From NCBI RefSeq assembly GCF_016654115.1, contig NZ_JAEQAZ010000052.1:1-49582 (forward strand): 49,582 nt of DNA, written 5' to 3'. The translations under genes were made by a program, and so were the position numbers. This DNA comes from Streptomyces sp. MBT53. GTDB lineage: Bacteria > Actinomycetota > Actinomycetes > Streptomycetales > Streptomycetaceae. A model generated the notes under the pieces. The model was not told where the DNA came from. It was given only the letters and a program-made list of their open reading frames with translations, and ran no database searches. Shown here piece by piece: positions 16,188-25,625 of this stretch (within the stretch, counting starts at the first letter, position 1; every line of letters begins with the position of its first letter).

Positions 16188-16445
16188 ATGCAGACCGCAG
16201 CGCGGACAGCAGCTCACCGTCCTTGGGGTCTCCGCCGACTCGGGCCGTACCCGAACACGGTGAAAATGCCGTTCACCACGGTCACGGTCGATCCGGACAC
16301 ACAGGCCGGCGTCTTTCGTGACGCCGGCGGTCAGGTCGTCGAGATGGGCAAGCACGGCACCAGTTCCGCCACCTCGACGAGCACCGTCACGAACCTGGAC
16401 TCGAAGAACGACCAAGGCTCCGACCAGGATTCCCAGCAGGACTGA
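16188..16445 (+). CDS. Putative ATP-grasp-modified RiPP (graspetide) precursor peptide
   Basis: An 85-residue peptide. The leader is basic at its start, then carries conserved-looking blocks PFTTVTVDPDTQ (residues 28-39), VFRDAGGQ and VEMGKHGT (51-58). The tail splits into a hydroxyl-rich block, residues 58-68 (nine Thr/Ser of eleven), and an acidic Asn/Gln/Asp block, residues 69-85, with Asp at 71, 75, 79, 81 and 85. This is the expected layout for side-chain ester formation between Thr/Ser and Asp. It matches my memory of the TIGR04186 'ATP-grasp target RiPP' family. The start is ATG 16188 with GGAGG 7 nt upstream. The maturase gene begins 5 nt after its stop. Confidence 0.85.
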   Translation: MQTAARTAAHRPWGLRRLGPYPNTVKMPFTTVTVDPDTQAGVFRDAGGQVVEMGKHGTSSATSTSTVTNLDSKNDQGSDQDSQQD

Positions 16446-16450
16446 CGCGC

Positions 16451-17419
16451 ATGACCGAGACCGACGGGCCCGTCCTCGTGGCCACCGAACCACTCGACCT
16501 GACCGCTGACATGGTGATCGCCGAACTCAACCGCAAGGGTGTCGAGGTGGTCCGCTTCAACCCTGCTGACATCGGCGCCGACTTGACGGTATCGGCCCGG
16601 TTCGGATGCCTCCCGGCCCCCGTGGCCGGACAGCTCCGTACCCTGTCGAGAACCGCCGCCCTGGAGCACGCGCGGGCGGTGTACTGGCGTCGTCCCGGCT
16701 GGCCCACCTTCGATCACCTGGAGGCCGCAGACGCCCGTTACGCCCTCGCGCAGGTGCGTTACGGGTTGGGCGGCATCCTGTACGCCCTCGACGGTCCCCT
16801 GTGGGTGAACCATCCCCACCGGGACGCGGCTGCCGACTACAAGCCCGCCCAACTCGCCGTCGCCCAGCGACTGGGGCTGAGCGTCCCGCCCACCCTGGTC
16901 ACCAACGACCCTGACACAGCACGCCAGTTCATCGCGGCGCACGGTCCGGTCGTCGCCAAGACGTTGCGATGGACACCGTACGAGCGTGACGGGGTTCCCA
17001 TGACCTCGTGGGCCGAACCGGTGGTCACCGACGAGATCGACGACACCCTTCGCGCAGCCCCTCACCTGTTCCAGGTCCGTGTAGAGAAGGTCGCCGACCT
17101 AAGGGTGTTGGTTGTCGGACGCCGGGTGTTCGGCGTCCGGATCGACTCCTCTCTGTTGGACTGGCGCACGGATTACGACGCACTCTCCTACGCCGTCGTC
17201 GGTCTCCCCGACCGCCTGGTGAAGGCGCTGCACGCTGTTCTGGACCACTTCGGGCTCGCCTCCGGATCCTTCGACATCGCCTTGGACGGCGACGGTGCAT
17301 TCCACTGGTTGGAGTTGAACCCGAACGGCCAATGGGGCTGGCTGGAGGAGAAGACCGGCCTGGGGATGGCCGCCGCATTCGCGGATCTGCTGATCCAAGG
17401 AAAACCTGGGAGAACCTGA
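16451..17419 (+). CDS. ATP-grasp ribosomal peptide maturase
   Basis: A 322-residue ATP-grasp ligase of the peptide-maturase class (TIGR04187-like, by memory). The N-terminal pre-ATP-grasp domain contains VLVATEPLDLTADMVIAELN and YWRRPGWPTF. The ATP-grasp fold has GPVVAKTLRW (nucleotide lysine), LFQVRVEKVADLRVLVVG and the metal-binding end WLELNPNGQWGWLE with Glu288 and Asn290. Such enzymes phosphorylate Asp/Glu side chains of a precursor and couple them to Thr/Ser/Lys side chains, giving macrolactones or macrolactams. It sits between the precursor and the methyltransferase, overlapping the latter by 1 nt (TGATG). Confidence 0.9.
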   Translation: MTETDGPVLVATEPLDLTADMVIAELNRKGVEVVRFNPADIGADLTVSARFGCLPAPVAGQLRTLSRTAALEHARAVYWRRPGWPTFDHLEAADARYALAQVRYGLGGILYALDGPLWVNHPHRDAAADYKPAQLAVAQRLGLSVPPTLVTNDPDTARQFIAAHGPVVAKTLRWTPYERDGVPMTSWAEPVVTDEIDDTLRAAPHLFQVRVEKVADLRVLVVGRRVFGVRIDSSLLDWRTDYDALSYAVVGLPDRLVKALHAVLDHFGLASGSFDIALDGDGAFHWLELNPNGQWGWLEEKTGLGMAAAFADLLIQGKPGRT

Positions 17420-18594
17420 TGGACACCGCCCCTGAGCGCCGTGCACTCGCCGACCGGCTGACGGCGTCCGGTGTGCTGCGACCGGAGTCACCGTGGCGGC
17501 CGGCCGTCGAAGAGGTGCCGCGCGAACTCTTCCTGAATCCAGGGGTGTTCCTGCCGACCGACGGCGGACTCTGGCAGCCGGTGACCGCGCTCGGCACGCC
17601 CCCGTCGGAGTGGTCCCGGATCGCCTACCGCGACGAGTCGCTGGTCACACAGCTCGACGGCCACCTCACCGCCGACCGGACAACCGGACTCGTGACCGGT
17701 GTCCCCACCTCGTCCTCCACCACCCCGACCACGGTCGTCGGAATGCTGGAACAACTCGACGTAGCCGACGACGATTCCGTCCTCGAAATCGGCACCGGTA
17801 CCGGCTACTCCAGCGCCCTCATGTGCCACCGTCTCGGCGACGACAACGTGACCACGGTCGAGGTCGACCCCCAGGTGGCCGCCCGCGCGGATGCGGCTCT
17901 GGAAGTGGCCGGGCACTCCACGTGGACGGTCACCGGTGACGGACTGCTCGGCCATCCGGCCCGATCGCCCTATGACCGTGTCATCGCCACCTGCGCGGTA
18001 CGGCGTATCCCGTACACCTGGGTACGCCAGACCAGGCCCGGCGGGATCATCCTCGCCACGATCGGCTCCTGGCCGTACGGTACGGGCCTCGCCAAGGTCG
18101 CCGTGAACGACGACGGTTCGGCAGAGGGACAGATCATCGGCCGCTCCTCCTTCATGCACGCCCGTGCACAGGCCCTGCCCCCGTTGGCCGGTGACTTGTC
18201 GGCTCGCACCGCCTACGCGGACACCGAGCGCCCTGCCAGGATCCCGCCCGTGCTGCTGGGGGAGTGGATGCCCGCCTTCCTGGCCCAACTCGCTGTTCCC
18301 GGCGCACAATTCGTTCGCGCAACGGTTGGCGACGGCACCGAGAACCTCTACCTCTTCGACGCCGAGCGGGAGTCGTTCACCGCGTTCACCGAGGACACCG
18401 AAGGCTGGACGGTCCGCCAGGGCGGCCCCTTGGCTCTGTGGGACGCGGTCGAGGAGACTCTGACCGCCTGGCGGGACGCCGGGAGCCCCGACATCGCGAG
18501 CGTCCGCCTCCACATCACCAAGGAGGCGCACACCTACTGGATCGGCGACCAGCAAGCCCTCCGGTGGGAGCACCCCCTCCACCGACTCCCCTGA
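17419..18594 (+). CDS. Methyltransferase of the ATP-grasp peptide maturase system (PIMT-like)
   Basis: A 391-residue protein related to protein-L-isoaspartate O-methyltransferase (TIGR04188-like). The N-terminal region includes VEEVPRELFLNP and YRDESLVTQLDG. PIMT-like substrate and SAM motifs are SSSTTPTTVVGMLEQLDV, VLEIGTGTGYSSALM (about residues 121-135) and VTTVEVDPQ, then YDRVIATCAVRRIPYTWVRQ and RPGGIILATIG. About 170 residues beyond the catalytic domain (from HARAQALPPLAG to the end) form an extra C-terminal domain that ordinary PIMTs lack. In characterised RiPPs such enzymes methylate an Asp that then cyclises to aspartimide. ATG 17419 follows GGGAG. Confidence 0.88.
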   Translation: MDTAPERRALADRLTASGVLRPESPWRPAVEEVPRELFLNPGVFLPTDGGLWQPVTALGTPPSEWSRIAYRDESLVTQLDGHLTADRTTGLVTGVPTSSSTTPTTVVGMLEQLDVADDDSVLEIGTGTGYSSALMCHRLGDDNVTTVEVDPQVAARADAALEVAGHSTWTVTGDGLLGHPARSPYDRVIATCAVRRIPYTWVRQTRPGGIILATIGSWPYGTGLAKVAVNDDGSAEGQIIGRSSFMHARAQALPPLAGDLSARTAYADTERPARIPPVLLGEWMPAFLAQLAVPGAQFVRATVGDGTENLYLFDAERESFTAFTEDTEGWTVRQGGPLALWDAVEETLTAWRDAGSPDIASVRLHITKEAHTYWIGDQQALRWEHPLHRLP

Positions 18595-18614
18595 GCACTG
18601 TCACACCCACCCGC

Positions 18615-18620
18615 TACCGT
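18615..18620 (+). promoter_or_regulatory. Candidate -10 box for a leaderless recD2 transcript
   Basis: TACCGT ends 7 nt before the ATG at 18628 and no ribosome site is visible. A TANNNT box at this distance is the usual layout for leaderless Streptomyces mRNAs. The same hexamer and spacing precede the ATG at 41244. Confidence 0.45.
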
Positions 18621-18627
18621 CGGACCC

Positions 18628-20913
18628 ATGCCCACCCAGCCGACAACCGCGGGGAACCCCACAAACGAGCGCCGTCTCGCCGTCCTCGAAGGGGTCCTGG
18701 AGCGGATCACCTACGCCAACGAGGACAACGGCTACACGGTCGCCCGCGTCGACACCGGCCGCGGCGGCGGAGACCTGCTGACCGTCGTCGGCGCGCTGCT
18801 CGGTGCCCAGGCCGGCGAATCCCTCCGGATGGAAGGCCGTTGGGGCTCGCACCCCCAGTACGGCAAGCAGTTCACCGTCGAGAACTACACGACCGTCCTC
18901 CCCGCCACCATCCAGGGCATCCGCCGCTACCTCGGCTCCGGCCTCGTCAAGGGCATCGGGCCCGTCTTCGCCGACCGCATCACGCAGCACTTCGGCATGG
19001 ACACGCTCCAGATCATCGAGGAGGAGCCCAAGCGGCTGATCGAGGTCCCGGGGCTCGGGCCCAAGCGGACCAAGAAGATCGCCGAGGCCTGGGAGGAGCA
19101 GAAGGCGATCAAGGAGGTCATGCTCTTCCTCCAGACCGTCGAGGTGTCCACGTCCATCGCCGTGCGCATCTACAAGAAGTACGGCGACGCCTCCATCTCC
19201 GTCGTCAAGAACCAGCCGTACCGCCTCGCCTCCGACGTCTGGGGCATCGGCTTCCTCACCGCCGACAAGATCGCCCAGTCCGTCGGGATTCCCCATGACA
19301 GTCCGGAGCGCGTCAAGGCGGGGCTGCAGTACGCCCTTTCGCAGGCGACGGACCAGGGCAACTGCTATCTCCCCGAGGAACGGCTCATCGCCGACGCGGT
19401 GAAGCTGCTCCAGGTCGACACCGGCCTCGTCATCGAGTGCCTCGCCGAACTCGCCCTCTCCGACGAGGAGTCGGGCGACCCGGGTGTCGTACGCGAAAAA
19501 CTCCCCGGGCCCGACGGCGACTCCGAACCCGTCACCGCCGTCTACCTCGTCCCCTTCCACCGCGCCGAACTCTCCCTCGCCGCCCAGCTCCGCCGCCTTC
19601 TGCACACGCAGGCCGACCGTATGCCCGGCTTCCACGACGTGGCCTGGGACAAGGCGCTGGGCTGGTTGAAGGGGAGGACCGGTGTGGAGCTCGCGCCCGA
19701 GCAGGAGGCTGCCGTCCGGCTCGCGCTCACCAAGAAGGTCGCCGTTCTCACCGGCGGCCCCGGCTGCGGGAAGTCCTTCACCGTGCGCTCGATCGTCGAA
19801 CTCGCCCGCGCCAAGAAGGCCAAGGTCGTCCTCGCCGCCCCAACCGGCCGTGCCGCCAAGCGACTTGCCGAACTCACCGGCGCCGAGGCATCGACCGTTC
19901 ACCGTCTCCTCGAACTCAAACCCGGGGGCGATGCCGCCTACGACAAGGACCGGCCCCTGGACGCGGACCTCGTCGTGGTCGACGAGGCATCCATGCTCGA
20001 CCTCCTCCTCGCCAACAAGCTCGTCAAAGCCGTACCCCCGGGGGCACACCTCCTCTTCGTCGGTGACGTGGACCAACTCCCCAGCGTCGGCGCCGGCGAG
20101 GTGCTGCGGGACATGCTGACCGAGGGCGGGCCCATCCCCGCCGTACGGCTCACGCGCGTGTTCCGGCAGGCCCAGCAGTCCGGCGTCATCACCAACGCGC
20201 ACCGGATCAACTCCGGCCAACACCCCGTCACCGACGGCATGAAGGACTTCTTCCTCTTCGTCGAGGACGACACGGAGGAGGTCGGCCGGCTCACCGTGGA
20301 CGTGGTGGCGCGCCGGATTCCGGCCAAGTTCGGGCTCGACCCGCGCCGGGACGTGCAGGTGCTCGCGCCCATGCACCGGGGACCGGCGGGCGCGGGCAAT
20401 CTCAACGGGCTGCTGCAGCAGGCGATCACGCCCGGCCGGCCCGACCTCGCCGAGAAGCGGTTCGGCGGGCGGGTGTTCAGAGTCGGCGACAAGGTCACCC
20501 AGATCCGCAACAACTACGACAAGGGCGCCAACGGCGTCTTCAACGGCACGGTCGGCGTCGTCACCTCACTCGACCCGGTGGACCAGCGCCTCACCGTGCT
20601 GACGGACGAGGACGAGGAGGTTCCGTACGAATTCGATGAACTGGACGAGTTGGCGCACGCGTATGCGGTGACAATTCACCGTTCGCAGGGCAGTGAATAT
20701 CCGGCCGTCGTGATCCCGGTCACCACGAGCGCGTGGACGATGCTTCAGCGGAACCTGCTGTATACGGCCGTGACCCGGGCGAAACAGCTGGTCGTGCTGG
20801 TCGGCTCGCGCAAGGCGATCGGACAGGCCGTGCGTACGGTGTCGGCGGGGCGGCGCTGCACGGCACTGGACTTCCGACTGACCGTAAAAAATGATCGATC
20901 AAATGAGTCGTGA
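18628..20913 (+). CDS. recD2: RecD2-type ATP-dependent DNA helicase
   Basis: A 761-residue SF1B 5'-3' helicase not linked to RecBC. The N-terminal OB-like part is VLERITYANEDNGYTVARVD. Tandem helix-hairpin-helix motifs follow (GSGLVKGIGPVFADRI, LIEVPGLGPKRTKKI, VWGIGFLTADKIAQ). The motor has Walker A GGPGCGKS (about 376-383), APTGRAAKRL, Walker B VVVDEASM (about 449-456), the GDVDQLPSVGAG motif, and the C-terminal AYAVTIHRSQGSEYPAVVIP and LLYTAVTRAK. It acts in DNA repair or replication-fork processing in the cytoplasm. The start is ATG 18628 without a ribosome site. Confidence 0.92.
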   Translation: MPTQPTTAGNPTNERRLAVLEGVLERITYANEDNGYTVARVDTGRGGGDLLTVVGALLGAQAGESLRMEGRWGSHPQYGKQFTVENYTTVLPATIQGIRRYLGSGLVKGIGPVFADRITQHFGMDTLQIIEEEPKRLIEVPGLGPKRTKKIAEAWEEQKAIKEVMLFLQTVEVSTSIAVRIYKKYGDASISVVKNQPYRLASDVWGIGFLTADKIAQSVGIPHDSPERVKAGLQYALSQATDQGNCYLPEERLIADAVKLLQVDTGLVIECLAELALSDEESGDPGVVREKLPGPDGDSEPVTAVYLVPFHRAELSLAAQLRRLLHTQADRMPGFHDVAWDKALGWLKGRTGVELAPEQEAAVRLALTKKVAVLTGGPGCGKSFTVRSIVELARAKKAKVVLAAPTGRAAKRLAELTGAEASTVHRLLELKPGGDAAYDKDRPLDADLVVVDEASMLDLLLANKLVKAVPPGAHLLFVGDVDQLPSVGAGEVLRDMLTEGGPIPAVRLTRVFRQAQQSGVITNAHRINSGQHPVTDGMKDFFLFVEDDTEEVGRLTVDVVARRIPAKFGLDPRRDVQVLAPMHRGPAGAGNLNGLLQQAITPGRPDLAEKRFGGRVFRVGDKVTQIRNNYDKGANGVFNGTVGVVTSLDPVDQRLTVLTDEDEEVPYEFDELDELAHAYAVTIHRSQGSEYPAVVIPVTTSAWTMLQRNLLYTAVTRAKQLVVLVGSRKAIGQAVRTVSAGRRCTALDFRLTVKNDRSNES

Positions 20914-20964
20914 AGGTCACACAGCACTTCCTGACAGCGGGGTGGAGGGGGCAGGATGAACAGG

Positions 20965-20983
20965 TTGACGGCACTCAGTGCCG
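20965..20983 (+). promoter_or_regulatory. Candidate promoter/operator of the citrate synthase gene
   Basis: TTGACG (20965-20970) is followed by the perfect palindrome CGGCACT-C-AGTGCCG (20969-20983) in the 180-bp gap before the gene. A matching -10 box is not clear, so promoter assignment is tentative. The palindrome is the stronger signal. Confidence 0.35.
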
Positions 20984-21093
20984 CCAATAGGCCCAATGGT
21001 CGACCCCGAGTGCACTCTCCTGCGCCAAATGGGGGATGGTAGAGACAGTCAGGGCAACCTCGAAGAAGAGGCACAACGTCGGTGAGGGATGAC

Positions 21094-22383
<1,290 letters not shown>

Positions 22384-22439
22384 CCACTCCGCCAACAGCT
22401 CCGCCGGGTCCGTAGTTCGTCCATTGCGGGTCCGGTGGG

Positions 22440-22467
22440 GGCTGGTCGCGCAGTTGCTCGCGCCCCT
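22440..22467. repeat. Streptomyces intergenic repeat, copy A
   Basis: The 28-bp unit, read on the minus strand, begins AGGGGCGCG and ends CGCGACCAGCC. It matches the copy at 31154 in 25 of 28 positions and is partly shared with 41056. I recognise it as a dispersed intergenic element of Streptomyces. Confidence 0.75.
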
Positions 22468-22540
22468 GAAAGCCAAAACCGGCGGTGCTGCAACACGGCG
22501 CCCTTTCGACCCCCTCGCCTCAAGCGGCGAGTGAGCCGAA

Positions 22541-22663
22541 GGGGCGCGTCGTTGTCGAGAGGGCATGGGGGCCCCTCCCGCTCGAGCGAAGCCGAGAGTG
22601 GGGGAGCGCGGAGGCCCGCAGGGTCGAGCACGGTCGGCCTCTCGACAACGACTTATGCGCCCC
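22541..22663. repeat. Long imperfect hairpin containing a GC-rich intergenic palindrome
   Basis: The outer arms are GGGGCGC (22541-22547) with GCGCCCC (22657-22663). A 15-bp exact stem lies inside (22548-22562 with 22638-22652). Within the loop is another palindromic unit, CTCCCGCTCGAGCG (from 22575) to GAGAGTGGGGGAG (to about 22606), a sequence common between Streptomyces genes. Nothing here is coding. Confidence 0.7.
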
Positions 22664-22695
22664 GGAGGCGAACCGAGCCTCAAAAAAAGATGGAA

Positions 22696-22746
22696 GAAGG
22701 CGCCCTGCCGACGGTCCCCCCACGGGCCGGCGTACAGGGCGCCTTC
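22696..22746. terminator. Hairpin downstream of citrate synthase
   Basis: GAAGGCGCCCTG (22696-22707) pairs perfectly with CAGGGCGCCTTC (22735-22746) around a 27-nt loop. An A7 run (22682-22688) precedes it, which gives a U tract on the minus strand, so it could terminate transcription arriving from the copA side. For citA it would act without a U tract. Confidence 0.55.
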
Positions 22747-22749
22747 CCA

Positions 22750-23268
22750 TGTCCCGGTGCGGATTCCCCCCACGGGATCCGGCCGGGCGCCTGTGAGAAC
22801 CAGCGCCTGAATCGCTGTCGTGCCGAAGCTCGATGAAACTGAGCTTCGTCGAACTGAGCAGAACGAGCAAAACTCCTCGTACTACTGGGTGGAGCCAGTG
22901 ATGTGTGCGATCTGCCGGGACACCGCACGACGGGAGGGCCGCTCAAAGCTCCCCGGTGTACGTGTCCCGGCAACGCATCTCTGAGGAAGTCCCCCAAGAC
23001 ATCCTCAGATGCCAGTTCGCGCCCCCCAAGACGCTTGCTGACATCGTCAACTTAGACCTTCGAACCCCTTCGATGGTTACGTTCACATCACTGTGATCTG
23101 CGTCTCTTGCATATGTCCGTTAGATGCGCAAGAGCCCCGATGTCGCGGTCGGGGCCCCAGCGTAAGGATGATGCACGAGCCTTGTGAAGAGCTTATGTGA
23201 GGCCGTCGTCGGTCTCTAGAGGGACTCTTACTTCAACTCCCCGTAACTCCCGGTAACTTTGCGGAACT
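22750..23268. other. Non-coding stretch with several hairpins between citrate synthase and copA
   Basis: No convincing gene is present in these 519 bases. Structures seen: an imperfect hairpin CATCTCTGAGGA to TCCTCAGATG (22976-23010), an AAGCTC/GAGCTT stem near 22826-22846, CTCTTGC/GCAAGAG (23104-23134), and immediately after it GCCCCGA/TCGGGGC (23134-23155). GC content falls between about 22830 and 23100. It may hold the copA terminator, a small RNA, or decayed sequence. Confidence 0.5.
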
Positions 23269-25527
23269 TCAGCGAAATGTCCGGAGTCGCAGGCTGTTGG
23301 TGACCACGAACACCGAGGAGAAGGCCATCGCGGCCCCCGCGATCATGGGGTTCAACATGCCCGCCGCGGCCAGCGGAAGTGCCGCGACATTGTATCCAAA
23401 AGCCCATACGAGATTGCCCTTGATGGTGCCGAGCGTCCTCCGCGACAGCCGGATCGCGTCCGCGGCCACCCGCAGATCCCCGCGCACCAGCGTCAGATCG
23501 CTCGCCTCGATCGCCGCGTCCGTCCCGGTGCCCATCGCGAGCCCCAGGTCGGCGGTGGCGAGCGCGGCGGCGTCGTTGACCCCGTCGCCCACCATCGCGA
23601 CGGTCCTCCCCTCGCCCTGCAGCCGTCGTACGACGTCGACCTTGTCCTCGGGCAGCACCTCGGCGATGACGTCCCCGGGGGAGATCCCGACGGCGGCGGC
23701 CACCGCGTCGGCCACCGCGCGGTTGTCGCCGGTCAGCAGCACCGGGGTGAGCCCGAGGGCCCGCAGCTCGCGCACGGCCTCGGCGCTGGTTTCCTTGACC
23801 GCGTCGGCGACCGCGACGACCCCGCGCGCCACTCCGTCCCAGCCGACCACCACGGCCGTACGACCGCGGCTCTCGGCCTCGGAGGCCGCTCGGGCCAACT
23901 CCTCGGGGAGGGTGTCGTACAGGCGCCCCACGGCCACCTCACGGCCCTCCACGCGCCCGCGCACGCCACGGCCGGGCACGTTCTCGAAGTGCTCGGCCGG
24001 CGGGAGTGTGCCGACCCGCTCCTCCGCGCCCGCCGCCACCGCCCGCGCCACGGGGTGCTCGGAGGCGTGCTCCAGGGCGCCCGCGAGCCGCAGCAGCTCG
24101 TGCTCGTCGGTGCCTTCGGCGACGTGGATCTCCTGGAGGGTCATGCGGCCGGTGGTGATCGTGCCGGTCTTGTCGAGGACGACGGTGTCGACGCGGCGGG
24201 TGGACTCCAGGACCTCGGGGCCCTTGATCAGGATGCCCAGTTGGGCGCCGCGGCCGGTGCCGACCATGAGGGCGGTCGGGGTGGCCAGGCCCAGTGCGCA
24301 CGGGCAGGCGATGATCAGCACGGAGACGGCCGCGGTGAACGCGGCGGCCGTGTCGCCGGTGACCGCGAGCCACGTCCCGAACGTGCCGAGCGCGATCAGC
24401 AGCACCACCGGCACGAAGATCCCGGAGATCCGGTCGGCGAGCCGCTGCACCTCGGCCTTGCCGTTCTGCGCGTCCTCCACCAGCCGTGCCATGCGCGCGA
24501 GTTGGGTGTCCGAACCGACCCGGCTCGCCGCTACGACCAGCCGCCCGCCGGCGTTGACGGTCGCGCCGGTGACCGTGTCACCCGGTGCCACGTCCACCGG
24601 TACCGACTCGCCGGTCAGCATCGACGCGTCGACCGCGGAGACGCCCTCGACGACGGTGCCGTCGGTCGCGATCTTCTCCCCGGGGCGTACGACGAAACGG
24701 TCCCCGACCTTCAACTCGCCGACCGGGACCCGTACTTCACGTCCGTCCCGCAGAACTGCCACCTCTTTGGCACCCAGTTCGAACAGCGCGCGCAGGGCCG
24801 CGCCCGCCCGCCTCTTGGAGCGGGCCTCCAGATAGCGGCCCAGCAGGATCAACGCGACGACTCCGGCGGCCACTTCGAGGTAGATCGTCGAGGCGCCGTC
24901 CGTGCGCGAGACGGTGAGACGGAACTCGTCGTGCATGCCGGCCATGCCCGCGTCGCCCCAGAACAGCGCCCACAGCGACCAGCCGAACGCGGCCAGGGTG
25001 CCGACCGAGACGAGGGTGTCCATGGTGGCGGCGCCGTGCCGGGCGTTGGTGAACGCGGCCTTGTGGAACGGGAGTCCGCCCCAGACGACGACCGGCGCGG
25101 CCAGAGTGAGCGCGAGCCACTGCCAGTTGTCGAACTGCAGGGCCGGAATCATCGAGAGGAGGACCACGGGCGTGGCGAGGAGGGCCGAGACGGTCAACCG
25201 CTCGCGCAGGGAGGCGAGTTCGGGATCGTCGTCGTCCTCGGAGGGCTGCGCCTCCGGCTCCGGCGGCGCGGGTTCCTCGGCGGTGTACCCGGTCTTCACC
25301 ACGGTCGCGATGAGGTCGGCGACCTGGATGCCCGCCGGGTAGCTGACTTTCGCCTTCTCCGTCGCGTAGTTGACGGTGGCGCTGACGCCGTCCATGCGGT
25401 TGAGCTTCTTCTCGACGCGGGCCGCGCAGGAGGCGCAGGTCATCCCGCCGATGAGCAACTCGACCTCGGCCGCTTCGGCGGCTTCGGTGACCGGGGCTAT
25501 ACGTGTGTCTGTGGTGGTGCTGGTCAT
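23269..25527 (-). CDS. copA: Copper-translocating P-type ATPase
   Basis: A 752-residue P1B-type ATPase exporting Cu(I). One N-terminal heavy-metal-associated domain has GGMTCASC (Cys31, Cys34). The transmembrane metal site is CPC at 408-410 (IIACPCALGLATPTALM). The phosphorylated aspartate is Asp452 in VLDKTGTIT. SEHPVARAV carries the P1B His-Pro, and TGDNRAVADAVA and VGDGVNDAAALATADLGLAM form the hinge. The C-terminal helix pair carries FGYNVAALPLAAAG. ATG 25527 has GGAG upstream. It lies 98 bp downstream of copZ, in the same orientation, and shares its CsoR-like operator. Confidence 0.93.
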   Translation of the reverse strand: MTSTTTDTRIAPVTEAAEAAEVELLIGGMTCASCAARVEKKLNRMDGVSATVNYATEKAKVSYPAGIQVADLIATVVKTGYTAEEPAPPEPEAQPSEDDDDPELASLRERLTVSALLATPVVLLSMIPALQFDNWQWLALTLAAPVVVWGGLPFHKAAFTNARHGAATMDTLVSVGTLAAFGWSLWALFWGDAGMAGMHDEFRLTVSRTDGASTIYLEVAAGVVALILLGRYLEARSKRRAGAALRALFELGAKEVAVLRDGREVRVPVGELKVGDRFVVRPGEKIATDGTVVEGVSAVDASMLTGESVPVDVAPGDTVTGATVNAGGRLVVAASRVGSDTQLARMARLVEDAQNGKAEVQRLADRISGIFVPVVLLIALGTFGTWLAVTGDTAAAFTAAVSVLIIACPCALGLATPTALMVGTGRGAQLGILIKGPEVLESTRRVDTVVLDKTGTITTGRMTLQEIHVAEGTDEHELLRLAGALEHASEHPVARAVAAGAEERVGTLPPAEHFENVPGRGVRGRVEGREVAVGRLYDTLPEELARAASEAESRGRTAVVVGWDGVARGVVAVADAVKETSAEAVRELRALGLTPVLLTGDNRAVADAVAAAVGISPGDVIAEVLPEDKVDVVRRLQGEGRTVAMVGDGVNDAAALATADLGLAMGTGTDAAIEASDLTLVRGDLRVAADAIRLSRRTLGTIKGNLVWAFGYNVAALPLAAAGMLNPMIAGAAMAFSSVFVVTNSLRLRTFR

Positions 25528-25625
25528 GTCCGGACTCCAGACATCGGACCGGACCGCGCGGAGCCAGTATCAGCTGGTCGGCACGGCCCGGTCGGAGACA
25601 ACGGAAGTGTGGTGCCGGTGCTGTG

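Noticed and set aside
16067..16321. Alternative small ORF overlapping the RiPP precursor
   Set aside because: No ribosome site and its translation lacks the conserved leader blocks that the 16188 frame has.
22412..22700. Possible CRISPR-like or mobile element from the dense repeats after citrate synthase
   Set aside because: The repeats are different palindromes without regular spacing, spacers, cas genes or a transposase; they match dispersed intergenic repeats.
22905..23096. 63-codon ORF in the gap between citA and copA
   Set aside because: No ribosome site, no recognisable fold and atypical codon use; more likely non-coding.
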